The position numbers were made by a program, and so were the translations under genes. Below, in pieces: positions 1-8,890 of a stretch of 64,000 nt of DNA. Positions within the stretch are counted from its first letter, which is position 1, and the number at the start of each line of letters is the position of its first letter. The DNA is taken from NCBI GenBank assembly GCA_036381895.1, contig DASVBY010000081.1, positions 94,285-158,284 on the forward strand, written 5' to 3'. A model generated the notes under the pieces. The model saw only the letters and a list, made by a program, of their open reading frames with translations, did no database searches and had not been told where the DNA came from. This DNA comes from JACQFZ01 sp036381895. GTDB lineage: Bacteria; Pseudomonadota; Gammaproteobacteria; Acidiferrobacterales; Sulfurifustaceae.

Positions 1-67
1 AGGGCGGCGTACGCTGAGGTGCGCCTTCCGGACCGGCCGCCGAAGCGGCTTCAGCCATTTTGCGCTT

Positions 68-83
68 CCCGGTTAAAACCGGG
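68..83 (+). other. Perfect 7-bp inverted repeat overlapping the cysM Shine-Dalgarno region
   Basis: CCCGGTT, two As and AACCGGG form a perfect hairpin that ends inside the purine tract GGGAGG (81-86) upstream of cysM. It could be the end of an upstream transcript or could mask the ribosome site. The function is unproven. Confidence 0.3.
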
Positions 84-109
84 AGGCGAAACGTGTACAT
101 TTCTCCCGC

Positions 110-994
110 ATGAAAACCATCGAATCCCTGGTAGGTAACACGCCGCTGGTCCGGCTCCAGCGGATGCCCGGACGCACCTCGAACGTCGTGCTCGCGAAGC
201 TCGAGGGCAACAATCCGGCCGGCTCCGTGAAGGATCGGCCGGCGCTATGGATGATCCGGCTGGCGGAGGAGCGCGGCGAGATCAAGCCGGGCGACACGCT
301 GATCGAGCCCACGAGCGGCAACACCGGCATCGCGCTCGCCATGGCGGCGGCGATCAAGGGCTACCGCATGGTGCTGATCATGCCGGAGCACATGAGCGCC
401 GAGCGCCGCGCGACCATGAAAGCCTTCGGCGCCGAAATCGTGCTGGTGTCGAAGGAAGCCGGCATGGAGGGCGCGCGCGATCTCGCGGAGCGGATGCAGG
501 CGGAAGGCAAGGGCATCGTACTCAACCAGTTCGCGAACCCGGACAATCCGCGGGCCCATTACGAGGGCACGGGACCGGAGATCTGGCGCGATACCGAAGG
601 CCGGGTGACGCATTTCGTGAGCTCGATGGGCACGACCGGCACGATCATGGGCGTGTCCCGCTACCTCAAGGAGAAAAATCGCGACATCCAGATCGTGGGC
701 GTGCAGCCGGCACCGGGCGCGTCGATCGCCGGAATCCGTGCGTGGCCGAAGGAGTACCTGCCGAAGATCTACGACCCGTCGCGCGTCGACCGCATCATCG
801 AGGTGACGCAGGCGGAAGCGGAGGAGACCATGCGCCGGCTCGCGCGCGAAGAGGGTATCTTCGGCGGTGTCTCGGGCGGCGGCGCCATGAGCGCCGCGCT
901 GCGGCTGTCCGCGGAAGTGACGAATGCGACCATCGTCGTGATCATCCCCGACCGCGGCGACCGCTATCTCTCGACCGGCGTTTTTCCGGATTGA
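110..994 (+). CDS. cysM: Cysteine synthase B (O-acetylserine sulfhydrylase)
   Basis: Makes L-cysteine from O-acetylserine and sulfide or thiosulfate in the cytoplasm, using pyridoxal phosphate. The 294-residue protein has the usual CysM length. It starts MKTIESLVGNTPLVRL and carries the PLP lysine K41 in NPAGSVKDR, the substrate loop TSGNTG at about residues 68-73, and a glycine-rich phosphate loop (GGVSGGG) near the C-terminus. The start is the ATG at 110. A GGGAGG lies at 81-86, rather far upstream, partly inside a small hairpin. The next gene begins 165 nt downstream, so operon membership is unclear. CysK is the main alternative, but the short length and N-terminus fit CysM better. Confidence 0.95.
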   Translation: MKTIESLVGNTPLVRLQRMPGRTSNVVLAKLEGNNPAGSVKDRPALWMIRLAEERGEIKPGDTLIEPTSGNTGIALAMAAAIKGYRMVLIMPEHMSAERRATMKAFGAEIVLVSKEAGMEGARDLAERMQAEGKGIVLNQFANPDNPRAHYEGTGPEIWRDTEGRVTHFVSSMGTTGTIMGVSRYLKEKNRDIQIVGVQPAPGASIAGIRAWPKEYLPKIYDPSRVDRIIEVTQAEAEETMRRLAREEGIFGGVSGGGAMSAALRLSAEVTNATIVVIIPDRGDRYLSTGVFPD

Positions 995-1159
995 CCGGGA
1001 TCGGGAGCTGCAAGGACGCGGAGGAAAGCAAGCGATTGCGACGATCGCGGGTTGCTTCGGCGGCCGACGAGGACAACGAACGGCTGACGCGCTGCGCGAT
1101 CTCTTCTGCCCGGCCGTTCCGCGGCGTGCTGCGCATTCTCGGCGGCGCGAGCTTCGCAT

Positions 1160-1945
1160 ATGAATATCCTGGCGTTTGACATCGAGACGGTTCCCGACGT
1201 CGAGACCGGCCGGCGGCTGTACGGCCTCGACGGTCTGAGCGACGCGGACGTCGCGCGGGTGCTTGCGGCGAAGCGGCGCGAGCAGACCGGCGACTCCGAG
1301 TTCCTGCGCCACCACATGCACCGGATCGTCGCGATCGCGGCGGTGCTGCGCCACGGAGAGAGTCTGCGCGTCTGGTCGCTCGGCGAGCCGACCTCGGGCG
1401 AAGCCGAGCTGATCCGGCGGCTCTTCGACGGCATCGAGCGCTACACCCCGACCCTCGTCACCTGGAACGGATGCTCCTTCGACCTGCCGGTACTGCATTA
1501 CCGCGCGCTCAAGTACGGCATTTCGGCGCCGCGGTACTGGGAGACCGGCAACAGCGACCAGAGCTTTCGCTTCAACAACTACCTGAATCGCTTCCACGAG
1601 CGCCACACCGACCTCATGGATGTGCTCTCGAACTACCAGCCGCGCGCGGCCGCGCCGCTCGACGAGATCGCGGTCATGCTCGGGCTCCCGGGGAAAATGG
1701 GCCGCAGCGGGGCGGCGGTCTGGGACCAGTTCCAGGCGGGGTGCATCGAAGAGATCCGCAATTACTGCGAGACCGACGCGCTCAACACCTACCTCGTCTA
1801 CCTGCGCTTCGAGCTCATGCGCGGCAATCTCGACGAGACCGGGTGGGAGCGCGAGACGCAGCGGGTGCGGGAGGCGCTGCGCGCCGCCGACAAGCCTCAC
1901 CTCAACCAGTTCCTCGCCGCCTGGGAAGGGCAGCAGGCGGCCTGA
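1160..1945 (+). CDS. PolB-like 3'-5' exonuclease (DEDDy family)
   Basis: Predicted DNA 3'-5' exonuclease of the family related to the proofreading domain of B-family polymerases (Pfam DNA_pol_B_exo2 type). It is a stand-alone exonuclease with no polymerase domain. The 261-residue protein shows motif I with D7 and E9 in AFDIETVPD, a motif II region around TWNGCSFDLPVL, and motif III of the Y-x3-D type in NYCETDALNTY, so all four DEDD positions appear present. The start ATG at 1160 gives MNILAFDIETVPD, typical of the family. It ends 8 nt before rlmD, so the two are probably co-transcribed. The biological role is inferred from the family, with DNA repair most likely. Confidence 0.85.
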   Translation: MNILAFDIETVPDVETGRRLYGLDGLSDADVARVLAAKRREQTGDSEFLRHHMHRIVAIAAVLRHGESLRVWSLGEPTSGEAELIRRLFDGIERYTPTLVTWNGCSFDLPVLHYRALKYGISAPRYWETGNSDQSFRFNNYLNRFHERHTDLMDVLSNYQPRAAAPLDEIAVMLGLPGKMGRSGAAVWDQFQAGCIEEIRNYCETDALNTYLVYLRFELMRGNLDETGWERETQRVREALRAADKPHLNQFLAAWEGQQAA

Positions 1946-1953
1946 GGCCGGCG

Positions 1954-3300
1954 ATGGCCGAATCCATTTTTTCGTCGCCGGCGGCCCGGCACACGCCGCG
2001 CACCGATAAAGCGATTGCGCGCATCGAATCGCTCAGCCACGAAGGGGCGGGCGTTGCCCATATCGACGGCAAGGCCACCTTCGTCGACGGGGCGCTGCCG
2101 GGCGAGCGCGTGCGGCTGCGCTACCGCAAGCGCCGCGCCCGCTACGACACCGGGACGCTCCTCGAGGTCCTCGAACCGAGCCCGGATCGCGTGGCGCCGC
2201 CGTGCCGCTACTTCGGCGTGTGCGGCGGCTGCACGCTGCAGCACCTGGCGGCGCCGGCGCAGCTCACCGCCAAGCAGCAGATCCTGGCCGAGACGCTGAT
2301 GCACGTCGGGCGCGTGCAGCCGGAGCGCTGGCTCCCCGCGATCGCCGGACCCGACCGGGGCTACCGGCGGCGCGCTCGCCTCGGGGCGCGCCTGGTTCCG
2401 AAGAAGGGCGGCGTGCTGGTCGGCTTCCGCGAGCGGCGGCGCTCGTACATCACCTCGCTGCACGAATGCCTCACGCTCGATCCGCGGCTTTCGGCGCTGC
2501 TCGCACCGTTGCACGCGCTAATCGGCGGGCTCTCGCGCCCCGACCGGCTCCCGCAGGTCGAGGTGTCCGCGGGCGACGCGGCGCTTGCCGCCGTGTTCCG
2601 GCATCTCGAGCCGCTCACGGCCGCCGATCGGGAGCGTCTCGCGGCGTTCGCGGCGGCGCACGCCGCCGCCGTATACCTGCAGCCGCGGGGGCCCGACAGC
2701 ATCGAGCCGCTGGCGCCGCTGCCGCCGCCGGAGCTCACCTATGCGCTCCCGGCGTTCGGCGTGACGCTCGCGTTCGGACCGACCGATTTCATCCAGGTGA
2801 ATGCGGCCGTCAACCGGGCGCTGGTCGCGCGCGCGGTCGAGCTGCTCGAACCGGCCCCGAGCGACCGGATCGTCGATCTCTTCTGTGGGCTCGGCAACTT
2901 CACGCTCCCGATCGCGCGCGGGGCCGGCAGCGTCGTCGCCTTCGAAGGCGACGCCGGGCTCGTCGGGCGGGCGCGGACGAACGCGCGGCGCAACCGCCAG
3001 GACAACGTGCAGTTCCATATGGCGGACTTGTACGCGGCGCCGGCGGCGGGCGGCTGGGCCGTGCCGCCGTGCGACAAGCTTCTGCTCGATCCGCCGCGCG
3101 GCGGCGCCATGGAGGCGCTGAAGACGCTGCCGGCCGCAGCGCCCGGCCGGATCGTCTACGTGAGCTGCAATCCCGCGACGCTCGCCCGCGACGCCGAGTA
3201 CCTGGTGCACGCGCGCGGCTACCGGCTCGCGGCCGCGGGCGTCGCCGACATGTTCCCGCACACGAACCACGTCGAGTCGATCGCGCTGTTTCTCCGATGA
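1954..3300 (+). CDS. rlmD: 23S rRNA (uracil-1939-C5)-methyltransferase
   Basis: Methylates U1939 of 23S rRNA with SAM. The 448-residue protein has an N-terminal TRAM domain (about 15-75), then the four cysteines that hold a [4Fe-4S] cluster in E. coli RlmD: C84, C90 and C93 in CRYFGVCGGC, and C172 in LHECL. The SAM-binding part contains DLFCGLGNFTLP, the DPPRGG loop, and the catalytic cysteine C405 in YVSCNPATLARD. The ATG at 1954 is chosen because it follows the exonuclease gene by 8 nt and gives the normal family N-terminus. The same frame is open further upstream but has no homology there. Its TGA overlaps the next start as ATGA, which indicates translational coupling. Confidence 0.95.
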   Translation: MAESIFSSPAARHTPRTDKAIARIESLSHEGAGVAHIDGKATFVDGALPGERVRLRYRKRRARYDTGTLLEVLEPSPDRVAPPCRYFGVCGGCTLQHLAAPAQLTAKQQILAETLMHVGRVQPERWLPAIAGPDRGYRRRARLGARLVPKKGGVLVGFRERRRSYITSLHECLTLDPRLSALLAPLHALIGGLSRPDRLPQVEVSAGDAALAAVFRHLEPLTAADRERLAAFAAAHAAAVYLQPRGPDSIEPLAPLPPPELTYALPAFGVTLAFGPTDFIQVNAAVNRALVARAVELLEPAPSDRIVDLFCGLGNFTLPIARGAGSVVAFEGDAGLVGRARTNARRNRQDNVQFHMADLYAAPAAGGWAVPPCDKLLLDPPRGGAMEALKTLPAAAPGRIVYVSCNPATLARDAEYLVHARGYRLAAAGVADMFPHTNHVESIALFLR

Positions 3301-3794
3301 GTGCGCCGGGCGCCTACCGCATAGAAGTCGACATCGGCCGGCAGACGCTGGTGTTGCGCGATCCCGCCGGCCGCGCGGTCATGGAGACGCTGGTGTCGAC
3401 CGCGCGCAACGGACCGGGCGAGCGCCGGGGGAGCGAGTGCACGCCGCGCGGCCTGCATTATGTACGCGCGCGCATCGGCGCCGGGCAGCCGCTCAGCAGC
3501 GTCTTCGTATCGCGGCGCCCGACCGGGGAGATCTGCACGCCGGCGCTGCGCGCCGGCTTTCCCGGCCGCGACTGGATCCTGACACGCATTCTCTGGCTCT
3601 CGGGGCTCGAGCCCGGGCGCAACCGGTTCGGCGACGTGGATACCATGCGCCGCTACATTTATATCCACGGCTGCCCGGACGAGGATCCGATGGGCGTGCC
3701 GAGCTCGCGCGGCTGCATCAAGATGCGCAATCGCGAGCTCGTGGAGCTCTTCGAGCGCGTGCCGGTCGGCGCCGGCGTACTCATAAAGGAATAG
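3297..3794 (+). CDS. L,D-transpeptidase (YkuD family)
   Basis: Probable L,D-transpeptidase acting on peptidoglycan. The 165-residue protein is a minimal YkuD catalytic domain. The conserved pattern appears as YIYIHGCPDE followed by SSRGCIKM, giving the catalytic cysteine C140 and the preceding His and Arg. The ATG overlaps the rlmD stop by 4 nt and nagZ starts 3 nt after its stop, so rlmD-LDT-nagZ look like one transcript. The pairing with nagZ suggests a job in wall turnover. No signal peptide or lipobox is visible, which is unusual for an enzyme of the periplasm. Export may need another route, or the activity may be cytoplasmic on recycled peptides. Confidence 0.85.
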   Translation: MSAPGAYRIEVDIGRQTLVLRDPAGRAVMETLVSTARNGPGERRGSECTPRGLHYVRARIGAGQPLSSVFVSRRPTGEICTPALRAGFPGRDWILTRILWLSGLEPGRNRFGDVDTMRRYIYIHGCPDEDPMGVPSSRGCIKMRNRELVELFERVPVGAGVLIKE

Positions 3795-3797
3795 GCG

Positions 3798-4811
3798 ATG
3801 ACGCTCGGACCGGTGATGCTCGACCTGGCGGGCCCGGAGCTCGCGCCCGAGGAGCGGGAGCGGCTGCGGCATCCGCTGGCCGGCGGCGTGATCCTCTTCT
3901 CGCGGAACTACCGCTCGCCGGAGCAGATCGCGGCGCTAGTTAAGGAGATACATGAGATCCGCGAGCCGCGGCTGCTGGTGGCGGTCGATCACGAGGGCGG
4001 GCGCGTACAGCGGTTTCGCGAGCGCTTCACGCGGCTCCCGCCGCCGCGGCGGTTCGGGGAAATCTACGACTGCGATCCGAAGCGCGCCCGGCGCCTGGCG
4101 CACGCGGCCGGCTGGCTCATGGCGGCCGAGCTGCGGGCGGTGGACGTCGACTTCAGTTTCGCGCCCGTGCTCGACCTCGACCGGGGCCTGAGCGAGATCG
4201 TGGGCGACCGGGCGTTCCACGGACAGCCCGATGCCGTCGCCGATCTCGCAACCGCTTACGTCGCCGGCATGGCCGAAGCCGGAATGGCGGCGACCGGCAA
4301 GCATTTTCCGGGCCACGGCGGCTGCGCCGCCGATTCGCACCTGACGCTGCCGGTAGACAACCGCAGCTACGCGGACATCGCCATGGAGGATCTCGTGCCG
4401 TTCGAGCGACTGATCGAGCGCGGGCTCGCGGGCATCATGCCGGCGCACGTCGTCTATCCGCGGGTGGACGCGCAACCTGCCGGGTTTTCGCGCTTCTGGC
4501 TCCAGGAAGTCTTGCGCCGGCGTCTCAAGTTTCAGGGGATCGTTTTCAGCGACGATCTGTCTATGGAGGGCGCAAAGGGGGCCGGCGGCATGGCGGAGCG
4601 CGCGCTGCAGGCGCTCGAAGCGGGGTGCGACATGGTGCTCGTCTGCAACGATCCGGCCGGCGCGGAACAGGTGCTTCAAGAGCTGCACTGGCGCGACGAT
4701 GCGGCCTCGCAGCTGCGCCGCGTGCGCATGCGCGGGCGGCCGCTGCCGGAAGAACTGACGCGGCTCGCGGCGTACCGCGACGCGATCGCGGCGGTGACGG
4801 AGCTCGCGTGA
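3798..4811 (+). CDS. nagZ: Beta-N-acetylhexosaminidase
   Basis: Cytoplasmic GH3 enzyme that removes GlcNAc from GlcNAc-anhydromuropeptides during peptidoglycan recycling. The 337-residue protein matches the NagZ length. It contains the substrate loop KHFPGHGG with a following DSH, which holds the Asp/His catalytic dyad of this family, and the nucleophile region FSDDLSMEGA (Asp at about 252-253). The start at 3798 is fixed by the 3-nt gap from the L,D-transpeptidase gene. In many proteobacteria NagZ activity feeds the AmpR/AmpC beta-lactamase signal, but no such genes lie nearby. The function is secure. Confidence 0.95.
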   Translation: MTLGPVMLDLAGPELAPEERERLRHPLAGGVILFSRNYRSPEQIAALVKEIHEIREPRLLVAVDHEGGRVQRFRERFTRLPPPRRFGEIYDCDPKRARRLAHAAGWLMAAELRAVDVDFSFAPVLDLDRGLSEIVGDRAFHGQPDAVADLATAYVAGMAEAGMAATGKHFPGHGGCAADSHLTLPVDNRSYADIAMEDLVPFERLIERGLAGIMPAHVVYPRVDAQPAGFSRFWLQEVLRRRLKFQGIVFSDDLSMEGAKGAGGMAERALQALEAGCDMVLVCNDPAGAEQVLQELHWRDDAASQLRRVRMRGRPLPEELTRLAAYRDAIAAVTELA

Positions 4812-4830
4812 AATTTTTTTCTGAAGTTTA

Positions 4831-4858
4831 TTGATTCGCCCACGGGATGACCGATAAT
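4831..4858 (+). promoter_or_regulatory. Sigma-70-like promoter of the speD-type gene
   Basis: TTGATT at 4831-4836 and GATAAT at 4853-4858 are separated by 16 nt in an AT-rich pocket just after nagZ. Transcription would start near 4865, which places the ATG at 4860 outside the message and supports the TTG start at 4905. Confidence 0.55.
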
Positions 4859-4904
4859 AATGACCAATACGCGTCCGGCAGCGCGCGCTGGAGGTAACAT
4901 CACG

Positions 4905-5747
4905 TTGGTTGATCCGATTCGGCCGCTCAAGAAGCTGAAGCTCGAGAGCTTCAACAATCTCACCAAGACGCTCAGCTTCAACATCTACGACATCTGCTAC
5001 GCCCCGAGCGAGCAGGCGCAGAAGGAGTACATCGCCTACATCGACGAGGCGTACAATGCCGAGCGCCTGAAGGGCATCCTGACGGAGGTGGCGCACATCA
5101 TCGGCGCCAACATCCTCAACATCGCGCAGCAGGACTACGATCCGGAGGGAGCGAGCGTCACCATGCTCATCTCCGAGCTGCCGCTGTCCGAGGAGCCGCT
5201 CAACCCGGAGGCTCCCGGGCCGCTGCCGGAGGCGCACGCGCGCCGGCTGCACTCGGATGCCGTGGTGGCGCACCTCGACAAGAGCCACATCACGGTGCAC
5301 ACCTATCCGGAGAGCCACCCGGACAACGGTATCAGCACGTTCCGCGCGGACATCGACGTGTCCACCTGCGGGAAGATCTCGCCGCTGCGCGCGTTGAACT
5401 ACCTGATCCACTCGTTCGAGTCGGACATCGTTATCATCGACTACCGCGTGCGCGGATTCACCCGCGACGTGCGCGGGACCAAGCACTACATCGATCACAA
5501 GATCAACTCGATCCAGAACTTCATCGACAAGCCGACGCTGCATCGCTACCAGGCGATCGACGTGAACGTGTATCAGGAGAACATCTTCCACACGAAGCTC
5601 ATGCTGAAGGAGTTCCGGCTCGACAACTACCTGTTCGGCGTGAAGGAGTCGGAGCTGTCGCCGGCGGAAGCGAAAACGGTACCGCAGCGCCTGAAGCACG
5701 AGATGCAGGAGATCTTCTACGGCACCAACATCGTGCGCGTGAGCTGA
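4905..5747 (+). CDS. speD: S-adenosylmethionine decarboxylase proenzyme (E. coli type)
   Basis: Decarboxylates SAM to supply the aminopropyl group for spermidine synthesis. The protein closely follows E. coli SpeD along its length. The self-processing site is LDKSHITVHTYPES: cleavage before the Ser (residue 127 from this start) makes the pyruvoyl group. The blocks GANILNIAQQDYDPEGAS and NVYQENIFHTK are also typical. I choose the TTG at 4905 because GGAGGT at 4890-4895 sits 9 nt before it and a promoter overlaps the upstream in-frame ATG at 4860. That ATG would add 15 residues without family similarity. The gene stands alone with its own promoter and terminator, and no spermidine synthase gene is nearby. 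Confidence 0.93.
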   Translation: MVDPIRPLKKLKLESFNNLTKTLSFNIYDICYAPSEQAQKEYIAYIDEAYNAERLKGILTEVAHIIGANILNIAQQDYDPEGASVTMLISELPLSEEPLNPEAPGPLPEAHARRLHSDAVVAHLDKSHITVHTYPESHPDNGISTFRADIDVSTCGKISPLRALNYLIHSFESDIVIIDYRVRGFTRDVRGTKHYIDHKINSIQNFIDKPTLHRYQAIDVNVYQENIFHTKLMLKEFRLDNYLFGVKESELSPAEAKTVPQRLKHEMQEIFYGTNIVRVS

Positions 5748-5770
5748 CGCGCGCTTGCGGCAGGTCCCGG

Positions 5771-5806
5771 GCCCGGATGGCGCGCGAGCGGCATCCGGGC
5801 TTTTTT
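5771..5806 (+). terminator. Intrinsic terminator after the SAM decarboxylase gene
   Basis: GCCCGGATG (5771-5779) pairs perfectly with CATCCGGGC (5792-5800) and is followed at once by six Ts (5801-5806). This is a textbook Rho-independent terminator 23 nt after the stop codon. Confidence 0.93.
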
Positions 5807-6142
5807 GCGCCTCGCGCGGGTGTGGCGCGCTGCGAGAGGCGCTGCCCGAGCGGAGAGTAAAGGCATTCGAGACGGGCTTGCCCGAGCTCCAGCCGGAACC
5901 GCGGGACGGCGAACGACATGCGCTTGCCTCGGAAGATCGAAGGCGCGACGTCGGCCGCATCGGGCGCGCGGCCGAACCAGGCAATCTCGAATTGCCTGTG
6001 TTCGCGCGCGGGAGGCCGACGGCAGCGCGAGGCGGTGAGGGCGGCGGCTGGACGCTGTCGCCACGTGATGCGCCGGGCGGGCCGCGGGCCGCGTCGCCAT
6101 TCGTCGATCCGCGCTGCGCGAATCTGTTATCGTTGCGAGGTC
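5807..6142. other. Gene-free stretch between speD and the uracil-DNA glycosylase
   Basis: About 340 nt of GC-rich sequence with no credible reading frame, RNA or repeat. Open frames here are arginine/alanine-rich shadows. A GAGG at 6137-6140 serves as ribosome site for the next gene. Confidence 0.5.
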
Positions 6143-6778
6143 ATGACGATCGCATTCGACCTCGGCTGCCGCGCCTGCCCGCGCCTCGCGCGGCACCTCG
6201 CGGCCGTGCGGCGGGACTATCCCGATTATCACGCGCGGCCCGTCGCACCCTTCGGCGACCGGCGCGCACGGCTGCTCATCGTCGGGCTCGCGCCGGGGAT
6301 GCACGGCGCGAACCGCACCGGGCGCCCGTTCACCGGAGACTATGCCGGCATCCTGCTGTACAAGACGCTGCACCGCTACGGCTTCGCCACCCAGCCGGAG
6401 GGGGCGGACCCGAACGACGGGCTGCGTCTGATCGGCTGCCGCATCACGAACGCGGTCAAGTGCCTGCCGCCCGGGAACAAGCCGCTGCCGGCCGAGATCC
6501 GGCAGTGCAACCGCTACCTGACGGCGGAGCTCGCGGCGCTGCGGGCGGGAAGCGTGGTCCTCGCGCTCGGTGCGATCGCGCACGCCGCGGTGCTCCAGGC
6601 GCTCGATCTCAAGGTGCGCCACTTTCCGTTCGGCCACGGCAACGAGCACGCGCTCCCCGGCGGACGCGCGCTGCTCGATTCCTACCATTGCAGCCGCTAC
6701 AACACGCAGACCGGCCGGCTCACCGAGGCGATGTTCGCCGAGGTCGTGCGGCGGGCGCGTAAGCGGCTCGACGGCTGA
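6143..6778 (+). CDS. Family 5 uracil-DNA glycosylase (UDGb type)
   Basis: Excises deaminated bases (uracil, and in studied family-5 enzymes also hypoxanthine) from DNA. The 211-residue protein has the family-5 motif GLAPGMHGANRTGRPFTGD near residues 50-70, in which the usual catalytic Asp/Asn of motif A is absent, as is known for UDGb. Motif B is seen around SYHCSRYNTQTGRL. Four cysteines for an Fe-S cluster are present: C9 and C12 in GCRACP, then CLPPGNKP and, 14 residues on, CNRYL. The ATG at 6143 follows a GAGG by 2 nt. An earlier in-frame start at 5918 would add 75 unconserved residues. It lies upstream of uvrC, another repair gene, but 259 nt separate them. Confidence 0.92.
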   Translation: MTIAFDLGCRACPRLARHLAAVRRDYPDYHARPVAPFGDRRARLLIVGLAPGMHGANRTGRPFTGDYAGILLYKTLHRYGFATQPEGADPNDGLRLIGCRITNAVKCLPPGNKPLPAEIRQCNRYLTAELAALRAGSVVLALGAIAHAAVLQALDLKVRHFPFGHGNEHALPGGRALLDSYHCSRYNTQTGRLTEAMFAEVVRRARKRLDG

Positions 6779-7037
6779 GGCGCCGCGGTTCCATTCCCGC
6801 CGCCGGCGCAGGAAAATAGCGCCGCCCCTGGTTTCCGGAGCCGGGCCGCGCACCGGCTGCGGGATTCTCGATCCGGATCCGCGCGCCACCGAGCGCGACG
6901 CGGCTTGCCGGATGGGCGACCGCGCCAGAGTTCGGCCGCTCGGCGTCGCGTCGCCGACGGCCGGGCGAGGGCGCCGGCGAGACCGAAGCGACCGACACCG
7001 GGAGCGAGGCGCGGCCGGGACGGCCGCACACCAAAGC

Positions 7038-8882
7038 ATGTCCGTCGATCTGCAGCGAACCATCCGCAACCTTCCGAACGCGCCCGGCGTGTACCGTTTC
7101 GTGGACGCGAAGGGGGAGGTGCTCTACGTCGGCAAGGCGCGCGCGCTCAAGAAGCGCGTCAGCAGCTATTTCCGGCCGGCCGGCCGGGCGCTGTCGCCGA
7201 AGATCCAGGCCCTCGTGAGCCACACCCACGCGATCGAGGTGACGCTCACGCACACCGAGAGCGAAGCGCTGCTGCTCGAGAACAACCTGATCAAGTCGCT
7301 GCGGCCGCGCTACAACGTGGTGCTGCGGGACGACAAGAGCTACCCCTACATCTTCGTCTCGGAGGCGCAGGAGTGGCCGCGGCTCGCGTTCCATCGGGGC
7401 GCGCGGCGCGAGAAGGGGCGGTACTTCGGGCCGTATCCCTCCGCCGGCGCGGTGCGCGAGAGCCTGAACCTGCTGCAGAAGGTCTTCCCGGTACGCCAAT
7501 GCGAGGACACTTTCTTTCGCACGCGCACCCGGCCGTGCCTGCAGTATCAGATCAAGCGCTGCTCCGCGCCCTGCGTGAGGCTGGTGGAGCGCGAGCGCTA
7601 CCTTCAGGACGTGCGCCACGCGGTGCTCTTCCTCGAAGGCAAGAGCCGCGTGGTGATCGACGAAATGATGAAGCGCATGGAGGAGGCCGCGGCGCGCCAG
7701 GACTACGAAACCGCGGCGCTCTACCGCGACCGGATCGCTGCGCTCAAGCGCGTGCAGGAACGGCAGTACATCACGCGCGACGCGGGCGACGCGGACGTGT
7801 TCGCGGTCGCGACCGCAGGCGAAGTCGCCTGCATCGAGGCCACGTTCATCCGCGGCGGCATGAATCTCGGCTCCAAGAGCTTCTTCCCGAAGTCGGGCCG
7901 CGGCGCCGAGCCCGAGGAAGTGCTCAGCGCGTTCCTGCCGCAGTACTACCTGAGCGCGGCCGGTGCGGCGGGCAAGCCGATTCCGGAGCGGATCTACCTG
8001 AGCGAGACGGTCGCGGACAAGGAGGTACTCGAGCAGGTGTTCGCCGAGCTCGCGGGGCGCAAAGTAACGCTCGTTGCGGGCGCGCGGCTGCGCGGAGCGC
8101 CGCGGCGCTGGGTCGAGATGGCGAAGCGCAACGCCCTCGAGGAAGCGCGGCGGGCGGCGAACGACCGGCTCAACATGGAGGCGCGCTTCGAGGCGCTGCG
8201 CACGGCGCTCGGGCTCGACGAGGTGCCGGAGCGCCTCGAGTGCTTCGACATCAGCCACACCCACGGCGAAGCGACCGTGGCGGCGTGCGTGGTGTTCGAT
8301 CGCAACGGCCCGGTCAAGTCGGACTACCGCCGCTTCAATATCGAAGGCGTGCAGCCCGGCGACGACTACGGCGCGCTCGCCCAGGCGCTGACGCGCCGTT
8401 ACCGCCGGGTGAAGGAAGGCGAGGGGCGGATCCCCGACGTGCTCTTCATCGACGGCGGCAAGGGGCAGGTGTCGGCGGCGGCCGCGGTTCTCGACGAGCT
8501 GCAGGTCGAAGGGCTGAAGCTCATCGGCATCGCCAAGGGGCGCGAGCGCAAGCCCGGGCTCGAGCGGCTTTTCTTGTCCGGGGGTGAGGTGCCCACTATA
8601 CTGCCCGCCGATTCCCCGGCCCTGCACCTGATCCAGCAGATCCGCGACGAGGCGCATCGGTTCGCGATCACCGGGCATCGCCAGCGGCGCGGCCGCGCCC
8701 GGGTGGAGTCGCCGCTCGAGCGCATCCCGGGCATCGGCGAGAAGCGCCGGCAGCTGCTGCTCAAGAACCTCGGCGGCATGCGCGAAGTGGAGCGCGCGGG
8801 GGTCGAGGACCTGGCGCGGGTACCGGGCATCAGCCCGGCGCTGGCGCAGCGGATTTACGACGCATTGCACGAGCGGGACTAG
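7038..8882 (+). CDS. uvrC: Excinuclease ABC subunit C
   Basis: Makes the dual incisions in nucleotide excision repair after UvrA/UvrB damage recognition. The 614-residue protein has the standard layout: GIY-YIG nuclease (APGVYRFVDAKGEVLYVGKA, about 14-33), a four-Cys region near CLQYQIKRCSAPC, the UVR motif that binds UvrB (EAAARQDYETAALYRDRI, about 215-232), the RNase H-like 3' domain (ECFDISHTHGEATVAACVVF and FIDGGKGQ), and C-terminal helix-hairpin-helix repeats (RIPGIGEKRRQLLLKNLG). The ATG at 7038 gives the normal family start. The frame is open upstream to 6570 but is not conserved. pgsA starts 8 nt downstream, the classical uvrC-pgsA pair. Confidence 0.96.
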   Translation: MSVDLQRTIRNLPNAPGVYRFVDAKGEVLYVGKARALKKRVSSYFRPAGRALSPKIQALVSHTHAIEVTLTHTESEALLLENNLIKSLRPRYNVVLRDDKSYPYIFVSEAQEWPRLAFHRGARREKGRYFGPYPSAGAVRESLNLLQKVFPVRQCEDTFFRTRTRPCLQYQIKRCSAPCVRLVERERYLQDVRHAVLFLEGKSRVVIDEMMKRMEEAAARQDYETAALYRDRIAALKRVQERQYITRDAGDADVFAVATAGEVACIEATFIRGGMNLGSKSFFPKSGRGAEPEEVLSAFLPQYYLSAAGAAGKPIPERIYLSETVADKEVLEQVFAELAGRKVTLVAGARLRGAPRRWVEMAKRNALEEARRAANDRLNMEARFEALRTALGLDEVPERLECFDISHTHGEATVAACVVFDRNGPVKSDYRRFNIEGVQPGDDYGALAQALTRRYRRVKEGEGRIPDVLFIDGGKGQVSAAAAVLDELQVEGLKLIGIAKGRERKPGLERLFLSGGEVPTILPADSPALHLIQQIRDEAHRFAITGHRQRRGRARVESPLERIPGIGEKRRQLLLKNLGGMREVERAGVEDLARVPGISPALAQRIYDALHERD

Positions 8883-8890
8883 CAAGAATA

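Noticed and set aside
3936..5984. A 2-kb open frame on the minus strand over nagZ and speD
   Set aside because: It is opposite two secure genes, has no ribosome site or recognisable domain, and crosses the speD terminator.
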